5,465 nucleotides of DNA from Candidatus Cloacimonadota bacterium (GTDB taxonomy: Bacteria > Cloacimonadota > Cloacimonadia > Cloacimonadales > TCS61), in the NCBI GenBank assembly GCA_003647825.1, contig QMNP01000128.1, positions 1-5,465 of the forward strand. Reading direction: 5' to 3'. Made by a program: the position numbers and the translations under genes. Positions 1-5,314 of the stretch are shown in pieces; the first letter of the stretch is position 1, and every line of letters starts with the position of its first letter. The notes below the pieces were generated by a model that made no database searches, was not told where the DNA came from, and saw only the letters and a list, made by a program, of their open reading frames with translations.

Positions 1-45
1 AAAGCAGCATTGATGAATCCGGTAGAGAGCTTAAAATATGAGTAA
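1..45 (+). CDS. FtsX/MacB-type ABC transporter permease, C-terminal end only
   Basis: The window opens inside a reading frame whose last 14 codons read KAALMNPVESLKYE and stop at TAA 43-45. The complete permease in this window ends RAANANPVKSLMYE, which matches at 9 of 14 positions. The NPV-SL-YE ending is a familiar terminus of FtsX/MacB-type permeases of the FCB group, just after the last transmembrane helix on the cytoplasmic side. The rest of the gene lies upstream, so domain content and length cannot be judged. The acetyltransferase starts 15 bases after this stop, which suggests co-transcription. The fragment is short, but the match to the neighbouring paralogue makes the call fairly safe. 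Confidence 0.8.
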   Translation, partial: KAALMNPVESLKYE

Positions 46-49
46 CATT

Positions 50-55
50 AAGGAG
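50..55 (+). promoter_or_regulatory. Ribosome binding site AAGGAG of the acetyltransferase
   Basis: AAGGAG lies five bases before ATG 61, a near-perfect Shine-Dalgarno match at good spacing. It fixes the start of the acetyltransferase and lies only four bases past the stop of the upstream permease. Confidence 0.8.
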
Positions 56-60
56 TATTA

Positions 61-630
61 ATGAAGATAGCACCTGACCTATTTGATAGTTTTCCAGTAA
101 TAGAAACCGAGAGATGCCGGTTGAGACAAGTGAAAGATGAAGACAGCAAAACACTATTTGAAATATTATCTGATTATGAAACCATGAGATATTTCGGTAT
201 CAAATTGGCAACAGATTCTGTAGAAGTAAGCAAATCAATTGAAATGAGAAAAAAAGGATTTACAGAAAAACGCGGAATCGGCTGGATAATTGCAGATAAA
301 CAAACTGATAAAATGCTGGGCCTGATTAATTTTCCATTCTGGCTAAGGCAATTCTTTATATCAAGACTAAGTTATATCCTGCATAAAGATAATTGGGGAA
401 AAGGTTATATGAACGAAGTTCTGCCAATCTGCCTGAAATTCGGCTTTGAAAAGATGGCCCTGCATCGTATCGAAGCAGTTATCGATCCAGGCAATATTGC
501 ATCTTTGAAACTGGTAGAAAAAATCGGATTTAAACGTGAATGTCTGATGCTTGAACAAGGTTACGATTTTATTCAGAAAAAATTTAACGATACTTATTTA
601 TATTGTTTACTGAAAAGATATATGAACTAA
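61..630 (+). CDS. GNAT-family N-acetyltransferase, RimJ/RimL-like (Acetyltransf_3 type)
   Basis: This 189-residue protein is a complete single-domain acetyltransferase expected to move an acetyl group from acetyl-CoA to an amine, such as a protein N-terminus or small molecule, in the cytoplasm. It opens with the subfamily signature ETERCRLRQVKDED (residues 15-28), where the first strand carries an arginine-rich E-T-x-R-L-x-L-R-like motif. The acetyl-CoA pyrophosphate loop is NWGKGY (111-116), a version of the family's Q/R-x-x-G-x-G/A motif A. It is followed by the helix and the strand LHRIEAVIDPGNIASLKLVEKIGF (to residue 157), the classic RimJ/RimL-like C-terminal core. Length is normal for the family. 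There is no signal peptide. Start ATG 61 is supported by AAGGAG at 50-55. The substrate cannot be read from sequence, and true ribosomal-protein acetylation by RimJ/RimL is only one possibility. Confidence 0.9.
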   Translation: MKIAPDLFDSFPVIETERCRLRQVKDEDSKTLFEILSDYETMRYFGIKLATDSVEVSKSIEMRKKGFTEKRGIGWIIADKQTDKMLGLINFPFWLRQFFISRLSYILHKDNWGKGYMNEVLPICLKFGFEKMALHRIEAVIDPGNIASLKLVEKIGFKRECLMLEQGYDFIQKKFNDTYLYCLLKRYMN

Positions 631-654
631 GATTTATTTGTCGTAAAAAATTGG

Positions 655-690
655 ATAACCTGTAGATTTTATCTATCGGGCGGAGGTTAT
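655..690 (+). promoter_or_regulatory. Strong Shine-Dalgarno (GGAGG 682-686) within a possible masking stem
   Basis: GGAGG at 682-686 precedes ATG 691 by four bases and is the ribosome site of the complete permease. The bases AGGTTAT (684-690) are exactly complementary to ATAACCT (655-661), leaving a 22-base loop. If formed in the mRNA, this 7-bp stem would cover part of the Shine-Dalgarno site and abut the start codon. The ribosome site is clear; the stem is short enough to be chance. Confidence 0.5.
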
Positions 691-3078
691 ATGATTAGAA
701 ATTTCTTTAAGGTTGCTTTAAGAAACATAACCAGACAGAAAGCTTTTTCTGCTATCAATATCTTTGGCTTTGCTATTGGGCTGGCAGTATGCATGATCAT
801 TTCATTTTACGTTTATGACGATCTTTCTTACGATAGATTCCACGAAAGATCAAACGATATTTACCGGCTTTTAACCAAAGATACATCAGTAGAAGATCTT
901 ATGTATGGCATTACATCAGGACCGCTGGTGGCAGGAATGAAAGAAGGTGTGCCGGAAGTTCTGGCAGCTACACGTGTTTCCAATAACGGCAGGGATAATA
1001 TCCGAAGAGCAGACATAGAGCAGGAAGAAGATGCGGAACAAATCCACACTTTCACTTTAATTGCTGATACTGATTTCTTCGATGTATTCGACTTTAAGAT
1101 ATTAGCCGGCAACAGTGAAACACCTCTAAAAGATCCCAATGGAATTTACCTTACTCCAGAAAAAGCAGAACACGTTTTTGGTGATGATGATCCAATTGGT
1201 AAACCTGTGGATTTTATGGAAATTGATGGAGCTTATGTAGCCGGTATCGTGGAACAACCTCCCACAAATTCCAGTGTTTTCTATGAATGTATTGTTCCTT
1301 TCAGATTAGATTGGAATCCGATCTGGTGGGATAGTTGGCGGAATGTTGCCCTTACAGGATATGTTCTTTTATCGCCTGATGCAGATTTGCCAAGTGTGAA
1401 ACAGAAAATAATTGATTATGCTGCAGATAATGGATTCGCTGCTATCTGGCAACCTCAGTTACAAAAGCTTGTAAACGTGCATCTTGACTCTGGAAATCTT
1501 CGTTTCGATACGATGAATTTTGGGAAAGGAGATAGATCAAAAGTGATCTCAACTGGAATAATTGCCTTATTCGTGCTTTTCATTGCATCCATCAATTTTA
1601 TTAATCTTTCCAGTGCCCGGGCTGCCAAACGTGCCAAAGAAGTTGGCATGCGTAAGATCATCGGCAGCGGACGCAAAGATTTGATCTTGCAGTTCCTGGG
1701 AGAATCACTACTCATCACTTATTTTGCCATGATCATTGCCCTTGCAATTTTTGAAATTTCCATTCCTCATTTGAATGAATTCATGCACCAACAGACTTCC
1801 ATTGATTTAATCCGGAATCCGCATATCTTCCTTGCAATTCTTGGTGCAGTTACTCTTGTCGGTTTATTAGCAGGTTTTTATCCGGCTCTTATTATTTCCG
1901 GATTCAAAACTCTTTCCGTACTTAAAGGAAGTTTTCATACAAGTAAAAGTGGAAAGATCTTGCGACGCATTCTGGTTGTAGGACAGTTCACTATTTCGAT
2001 TTCACTTATTTCAGCTGTATTTATCGTTAAATCTCAAATTGATTATCTGAACAATATCGATATTGGATACAATCGGGAAAACGTAGTGGATTTGCCGTTT
2101 CAAAATGGTGAACATCTGCAAGCTTATCAGGAAAAAGTAAGACAGCTGCCTGGTATAGAAAGTATCGGTATGATCAACTCTTTACCAGGCGGAACTCTAC
2201 AGAAATTCCAGGTTTTTCCGGAAGGTGAAAAGACCGAAGATGGAGCAATGTTCGATAAGATCCAAATCGATAGTGGACTAATTCCAACTTTGAAAATGGA
2301 ACTTGTCTATGGTGAAAACTTTAATGCAGATATGGGTGAAGCAAATATTGATAATGTGATCATCAACGAAACAGCCCTTAGATATGCTGGTTGGGAAGGT
2401 GATCCGACCGGAAAAACCATCAGGATACAGCGAGAAAATGATACTCAGGAAACTAAAACCGTGATCGGAGTGGTGAAAGATTTTAATTTTACAACAACTC
2501 GGAGGATGATCAATCCAATGTTTCTGGATTATTCCGAAGAAAATTTTGCATTTCTAGTTCGAATAAATGAGCATCAAAGTGATACTTTTCTGGCTGCTGT
2601 AGAAGATATCTATCATGAATTTTATCCAGAAGCAAATTTCAGAGCTACTTATCTGGATGATGTTTACAATTTCCAATTTCGCCAAGACCAGGCATTTGCC
2701 AGTTTTATTGCCGGATTTTCTATAATAGCTATCATTATTTCCTGTCTTGGTCTTCTTGGATTATCCTCTTATATGACTGAACAACGAACTAAAGAGATAG
2801 GTATTCGCAAAGTATTAGGATCTTCGGTGATGCAAATAGTAAAACTGCTTTCAGTAGATTTTACTCGTTGGGTAGTTCTGGCAAATTTTATTGCCTGGCC
2901 GCTAACATGGTATGCTATGAATTTGTGGCTGAACGAATTTGTTTATCGTATGAATATTAACGTAGGAATCTTCCTGATCTCGGGTTTAGCAGTTATTGTT
3001 ATTGCGTTGCTCACAATAGGAGTGCAAACGGTTCGAGCAGCTAATGCGAATCCCGTGAAATCATTGATGTATGAATAG
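691..3078 (+). CDS. FtsX/MacB-type ABC transporter permease, eight predicted membrane helices, no ATPase domain
   Basis: This 795-residue protein is a complete ABC permease of the tandem (4+4 helix) kind. Hydrophobic segments lie at about residues 19-41, 287-307, 340-358, 379-403, 427-449, 669-692, 726-746 and 758-780. Two large extracytoplasmic regions, about 45-284 and 450-668, correspond to MacB-like periplasmic domains. Each half carries the family's cytoplasmic coupling motif after a helix: AKRAKEVGMRK (312-322) and TEQRTKEIGIRK (696-707). These show an internal duplication. There is no Walker A or B motif, so a separate MacB/LolD-like ATPase must be supplied from elsewhere. Relatives act in lipoprotein release, peptide or antibiotic export, or mechanotransmission; which applies here is unknown. 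GGAGG at 682-686 supports the start. Paralogues flank it at both window edges; the first 50 residues match the downstream one at 27 positions by eye. Confidence 0.92.
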   Translation: MIRNFFKVALRNITRQKAFSAINIFGFAIGLAVCMIISFYVYDDLSYDRFHERSNDIYRLLTKDTSVEDLMYGITSGPLVAGMKEGVPEVLAATRVSNNGRDNIRRADIEQEEDAEQIHTFTLIADTDFFDVFDFKILAGNSETPLKDPNGIYLTPEKAEHVFGDDDPIGKPVDFMEIDGAYVAGIVEQPPTNSSVFYECIVPFRLDWNPIWWDSWRNVALTGYVLLSPDADLPSVKQKIIDYAADNGFAAIWQPQLQKLVNVHLDSGNLRFDTMNFGKGDRSKVISTGIIALFVLFIASINFINLSSARAAKRAKEVGMRKIIGSGRKDLILQFLGESLLITYFAMIIALAIFEISIPHLNEFMHQQTSIDLIRNPHIFLAILGAVTLVGLLAGFYPALIISGFKTLSVLKGSFHTSKSGKILRRILVVGQFTISISLISAVFIVKSQIDYLNNIDIGYNRENVVDLPFQNGEHLQAYQEKVRQLPGIESIGMINSLPGGTLQKFQVFPEGEKTEDGAMFDKIQIDSGLIPTLKMELVYGENFNADMGEANIDNVIINETALRYAGWEGDPTGKTIRIQRENDTQETKTVIGVVKDFNFTTTRRMINPMFLDYSEENFAFLVRINEHQSDTFLAAVEDIYHEFYPEANFRATYLDDVYNFQFRQDQAFASFIAGFSIIAIIISCLGLLGLSSYMTEQRTKEIGIRKVLGSSVMQIVKLLSVDFTRWVVLANFIAWPLTWYAMNLWLNEFVYRMNINVGIFLISGLAVIVIALLTIGVQTVRAANANPVKSLMYE

Positions 3079-3133
3079 ATGTAAATATGTAACTTCCAAC
3101 CAAAAATAAAGTTAATTCTATAAGAGAAGGTGT

Positions 3134-3145
3134 AATAAATTTATT
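3134..3145. repeat. 12-bp perfect AT palindrome AATAAATTTATT
   Basis: The sequence reads the same on both strands and sits just before the GGAG box of the protease-like gene. It consists only of A and T, so chance occurrence is plausible. It could be a regulator site or simply AT-rich leader. Confidence 0.3.
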
Positions 3146-3149
3146 GGAG
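3146..3149 (+). promoter_or_regulatory. Shine-Dalgarno GGAG that sets the start of the protease-like gene
   Basis: GGAG (followed by AAAG) lies six bases before ATG 3156. The longest open frame begins four codons earlier at TTG 3144, but that codon overlaps this box and has no ribosome site of its own. Starting at 3156 also gives a textbook signal peptide beginning MKNQIVF. Confidence 0.75.
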
Positions 3150-3155
3150 AAAGAA

Positions 3156-4376
3156 ATGAAAAATCAAATTGTATTTCTGATGTTAATTTTAATTTCAGCA
3201 TCAGTGTTTGCTCAGCAGATGATGGGTCCACCAGCAGGTGATTATGTTTTTAAAGGTGAAGATGGTGTGATCGAAATTCCTTTTCAATTGATTCAAAATC
3301 ATGTGATACTTACTGCCGACTTAAATGGTGGTAATTCAGTGAAACTTGTACTGGATACGGGCATGCCTGCTCATGGTGCCATGCTGTATAAAACAAAGCA
3401 GATCGAGGACCTGAATCTTAAATTCAGTGGACAGGCAATGGTAGGCGGAGCTGGAGGGGAATTGAAACCAGCAGATATTTTGATGGGAGCATCACTTTCG
3501 TTTCCAGGTTTGGAATTTAATGGAATTGATATTGTCATACTGCCACATGATGAAATTTCCCGCAGAGTATTTACCTCTCATGATGGTGTGATCGGATACT
3601 CTTTTTTTAGTAGATTCGTGATGGAATTCGATTTCGAAAAAATGATTCTAAAAGTTATTGAACCGGACAAATTTGATTCTACGGGAAAAGGCACAGAAAT
3701 TCCAATTGAAATTGTACATAATTCTCCGTTTATTACCTGTTATCCAACCTTGCAGGACGGTACAAGAAAAACAGTAAAAATGATTTTGGATATGGGTGGA
3801 ACGCATGCTGTTTCACTTGATTCAAATGAAGACGAGAAGATAGTTCCTCCTAGTAAAACACTAATTCGAAAAGCTGCAGGGATTGGCGGAGAATTCGATG
3901 TTATTCAAGGTAGAATCAAATCATTTGAAATTGGCAATTATAAATTGAACAATGTCATTGCATCCTTTAGCGATCTGGCAATGGGAAAGATGCAGGGAAG
4001 CAGAAGTAATAGCAACCTGGGAATGGAAATATTAACAAGGTTTAATTTCACTATAGACTATAAAGGAACCAGAATATTTCTAAAGCCTAATATACATTTT
4101 GATAGAGCTTTTGAAACCAACATGAGTGGAATTCGCTACTATCGGGATGAAAATGAGAATTTAGTTGTGGAAGCTATCATTGACGATTCTCCTGCTTTTG
4201 AAATCGGCTTACGAGCGACTGATATTATTACAAAAATTGATGGGAAAACATCAGCCGAAATCGACACGAATGATCTTATTGAAATATTTCAGCATGAAGG
4301 AAAAACACTGGAACTAACCATAAAACGTGATGGAATTGAAATTATGAAAAAATTAAAACTTCGGAGATTGATCTAA
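3156..4376 (+). CDS. Secreted tandem retropepsin-like aspartic protease with C-terminal PDZ domain
   Basis: The 406-residue product starts with a Sec signal peptide (residues 1-19, probable cut after SVFA before QQ; no lipobox), so it should act in the periplasm or outside. Two similar aspartic-protease-like lobes follow. Lobe one has LDTG, catalytic Asp at 67, and the later hydrophobic-hydrophobic-Gly element VIG (145-147) in HDGVIGYSFFSRF. Lobe two has LDMG, Asp at 212, and NLG (287-289) in SNLGMEILTRF. Each lobe closes with a matching RF...FD/ID strand. The C-terminal part, about 323-406, resembles a PDZ domain with GLRATDIITKIDG (351-363), which usually binds peptide C-termini. This lobe-lobe-PDZ order is known in bacterial retropepsin-like proteins. 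The usual D-T/S-G is D-M-G in lobe two, so catalysis may be weakened or one-sided. The gene follows the permease by 77 bases and may share its transcript. Proteolysis is inferred, not shown. Confidence 0.85.
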   Translation: MKNQIVFLMLILISASVFAQQMMGPPAGDYVFKGEDGVIEIPFQLIQNHVILTADLNGGNSVKLVLDTGMPAHGAMLYKTKQIEDLNLKFSGQAMVGGAGGELKPADILMGASLSFPGLEFNGIDIVILPHDEISRRVFTSHDGVIGYSFFSRFVMEFDFEKMILKVIEPDKFDSTGKGTEIPIEIVHNSPFITCYPTLQDGTRKTVKMILDMGGTHAVSLDSNEDEKIVPPSKTLIRKAAGIGGEFDVIQGRIKSFEIGNYKLNNVIASFSDLAMGKMQGSRSNSNLGMEILTRFNFTIDYKGTRIFLKPNIHFDRAFETNMSGIRYYRDENENLVVEAIIDDSPAFEIGLRATDIITKIDGKTSAEIDTNDLIEIFQHEGKTLELTIKRDGIEIMKKLKLRRLI

Positions 4377-4421
4377 GTTATTTTCTTCAAGTTAGTTTCT
4401 CGGGCTCTTTCAAATCACTGA

Positions 4422-4489
4422 GTGAGAAATGAAATAATTTTTAAGAAAGGTAGTAATATGGCAGTAAAAGTCATGATTTCATTTCTCAC
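4422..4489. repeat. Perfect 14-bp inverted repeat enclosing the start of a mini-gene
   Basis: GTGAGAAATGAAAT (4422-4435) is the exact reverse complement of ATTTCATTTCTCAC (4476-4489). The 40-base loop holds AAAGG (4446-4450) and ATG 4458. Outside a three-by-three mismatch, CAC 4416-4418 can pair with GTG 4493-4495. A second candidate partner of the left arm, TTTCTC at 4396-4401, could form a competing hairpin. This could be an mRNA regulatory stem, a DNA-binding site or a remnant of a small repeat element. The left arm also contains a TGAAATAAT string (4430-4438) that resembles an extended -10 promoter. Confidence 0.6.
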
Positions 4490-4535
4490 ATTGTGCATTA
4501 TGTCCCAGAATCAAAGTAAAGCAGAAATATATTGA
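4458..4535 (+). CDS. Small 25-residue open frame, signal-peptide-like; leader peptide or gene remnant
   Basis: ATG 4458 follows AAAGG (4446-4450) at seven bases, a better-spaced ribosome site than that of the next gene. The frame stops at TGA 4533-4535. The peptide begins MAVK, has a hydrophobic core VMISFLTLCIM (residues 5-15) and a polar tail SQNQSKAEIY, so it resembles a signal peptide or degenerate lipoprotein leader (LTLC lacks the usual small residue before Cys). NTF2-like envelope proteins often carry such leaders, so this may be the detached N-terminus of the gene at 4594. A single frameshift cannot join them: TGA 4533, TAG 4538 and TAA 4543 close all three frames between. It may instead be a translated leader that controls the next gene, or not be expressed. 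Confidence 0.35.
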   Translation: MAVKVMISFLTLCIMSQNQSKAEIY

Positions 4536-4593
4536 AGTAGAATAATGCAGCACATACATTTTATTTGTGAATTTGAAATTAGGAATGGAAAAT

Positions 4594-5010
4594 ATGAGAA
4601 ATATCGATCAAAAAAAGAAAATAATTGAACAAGCGATCCGCAACTCCATCGGTTGGGCAAAAGAAAAGGATTTTGAACTTCTTTATAATACAATTGCCAA
4701 CGATGAAAATTACCTGGAAGTTCACCCGGAAGATAAGGTTGTGAAGGGATTCTCCGAATTCAAGAAATCAGAAGAATTCTTCAAAAGCGAACACTTCAAA
4801 GCTGTAGGTTATGAAATTAGAGATATGCATATTATACTTTCCAGAAATCTTGATGTTGCCTGGTGGTATTGTAAACTGGACGATATGAATGAATGGAAAG
4901 GGCAGAGCTGCAGTTGGATGAACGTTCGCTGGACAGGAGTTCTGGAAAAACGAAATGATCGATGGCAGATAATGCAGATGCATTTTTCGTATGCAGAAGG
5001 GAAGAAATAG
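4594..5010 (+). CDS. NTF2-like / SnoaL-like (SnoaL_3 type) small-domain protein
   Basis: The product (138 residues from this start) fits a single cone-shaped NTF2-like domain. An N-terminal helix, IEQAIRNSIGWAKEKDFELL (11-30), leads to the segment YLEVHPEDKVVKGFSEFKK (40-58), then strands with DVAWWYCKLDD (87-97), RWTGVLEK (112-119) and the closing strand RWQIMQMHFS (123-132). The GW-K-KD...VKG...RWTGVLEKR...W-MVQMHFS pattern is typical of bacterial SnoaL_3-like proteins of unknown function. Some relatives are enzymes and some bind small ligands; no catalytic set can be assigned. Start choice is uncertain. ATG 4594 has AGGA (4581-4584) at nine bases; ATG 4585 touches that box; GTG 4567 has no ribosome site. 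From any of these it has no signal peptide and would be cytoplasmic, yet a signal-like mini-frame lies just upstream. Confidence 0.8.
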   Translation: MRNIDQKKKIIEQAIRNSIGWAKEKDFELLYNTIANDENYLEVHPEDKVVKGFSEFKKSEEFFKSEHFKAVGYEIRDMHIILSRNLDVAWWYCKLDDMNEWKGQSCSWMNVRWTGVLEKRNDRWQIMQMHFSYAEGKK

Positions 5011-5084
5011 ATTTAGACTTTAGATTACAGAGATCAGATTAGGTGTCAACTGCCCATCAAAAAGATAGTTAAGAAATTCTTCTA

Positions 5085-5101
5085 AATATCGAGACGATAT
5101 T
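5085..5101. repeat. Palindrome AATATCG-AGA-CGATATT
   Basis: Seven perfect base pairs flank a three-base centre. It lies about 85 bases before the predicted transcription start. It has no following T-run, so a terminator is unlikely; an upstream regulator site or an RNA hairpin at the end of the NTF2-like transcript are both possible. Confidence 0.45.
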
Positions 5102-5156
5102 AATCCAAAGAATTGCATATAACATATATTTATTCCTATTTATCAATAGTTGATTA

Positions 5157-5165
5157 TGTTATAAT
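5157..5165 (+). promoter_or_regulatory. Extended -10 promoter TGTTATAAT
   Basis: TG at 5157-5158, one base, then the exact consensus TATAAT at 5160-5165. Promoters with an extended -10 need little or no -35 element, and no good -35 is visible at 16-18 bases upstream. The predicted transcript would begin near 5172 and have a leader of about 143 bases before ATG 5315. The call assumes a sigma-70-like consensus; Bacteroidota use a different one. Confidence 0.5.
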
Positions 5166-5169
5166 AAAC

Positions 5170-5205
5170 TGTTCGCCAACGAACACAAAACGTTCCAATT
5201 TGAAC
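5170..5205. promoter_or_regulatory. Operator-like double dyad, two GTTC-N6-GAAC copies
   Basis: GTTC occurs at 5171 and 5192, GAAC at 5181 and 5202. Each pair is an inverted repeat with a six-base spacer, and the two centres are 21 bp apart, two helical turns. The first extends to TGTTCG-CCAA-CGAACA (5170-5185), which could also fold as an RNA hairpin. The array starts at the predicted transcription start, where a bound repressor would block initiation. It resembles, but does not match, known LexA boxes. Confidence 0.5.
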
Positions 5206-5268
5206 ATATGTCTGTCGTGAAAATAGCACTAACTTCAAGTATAGCAGGATTATAGCAAATTGGAATGT
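5190..5268. repeat. 13-bp long-range inverted repeat in the permease leader
   Basis: ACGTTCCAATTTG (5190-5202) pairs with CAAATTGGAATGT (5256-5268) at 12 Watson-Crick positions and one G-U, with a 53-base loop. The left arm overlaps the second GTTC-N6-GAAC dyad, so the long stem and the short dyad hairpin exclude each other in RNA. It ends 33 bases before AAGGG 5302-5306. It may be a leader structure or paired protein-binding sites. Confidence 0.45.
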
Positions 5269-5314
5269 CAATTGCAGATAAATTGATAATTATAAATTTA
5301 TAAGGGCAGATAAT

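Larger units (their letters stand above)
5011..5314. other. 304-base non-coding regulatory region before the third permease
   Basis: I find no open frame here with a ribosome site or recognisable product. The stretch holds a 7-bp palindrome (5085-5101), an extended -10 promoter (5157-5165), a pair of GTTC-N6-GAAC dyads (5171-5205), a 13-bp long-range inverted repeat (5190-5268), three ATAGCA copies (5223, 5241, 5252) and AAGGG (5302-5306) ahead of ATG 5315. No GC-rich hairpin with a T-run follows the NTF2-like stop, so no intrinsic terminator is called. Confidence 0.6.

Noticed and set aside
367..558. Minus-strand open frame of 63 codons inside the acetyltransferase
   Set aside because: It lies wholly within a clear GNAT gene, and its product has no recognisable domain.
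861..1718. Two minus-strand open frames (861-1139 and 1455-1718) inside the permease
   Set aside because: Both overlap well-defined coding sequence of the permease and translate to low-complexity, domain-free peptides.
3094..3124. Possible promoter TTCCAA ... TATAAG before the protease-like gene
   Set aside because: The spacing is 19 bases and the -35 match is poor; in AT-rich sequence this is not enough for a call.
3144..3155. Four-codon N-terminal extension of the protease-like protein from TTG 3144
   Set aside because: The extension contains the GGAG ribosome site for ATG 3156 and would spoil a good signal peptide start.
4396..4440. Intrinsic terminator after the protease-like gene
   Set aside because: TTTCTC/GAGAAA and TCAC/GTGA can pair, but the stems are short and AT-rich and compete with the 14-bp repeat; the TTTTT at 4438-4442 is not directly after a strong stem.
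4511..4693. Minus-strand open frame of 60 codons across the mini-frame and the NTF2-like start
   Set aside because: It runs antisense into the NTF2-like gene and its aromatic-rich product resembles no family. I cannot support it as a gene.
4768..4983. Minus-strand open frame of 71 codons inside the NTF2-like gene
   Set aside because: It is antisense to a confidently recognised domain and shows no family features.
5171..5205. LexA (SOS) box
   Set aside because: The half-sites GTTC and GAAC are those of some LexA boxes, but no pair has the required order and spacing (GAAC-N4-GTTC or GTTC-N7-GTTC); the observed GAAC-to-GTTC spacer is seven bases.
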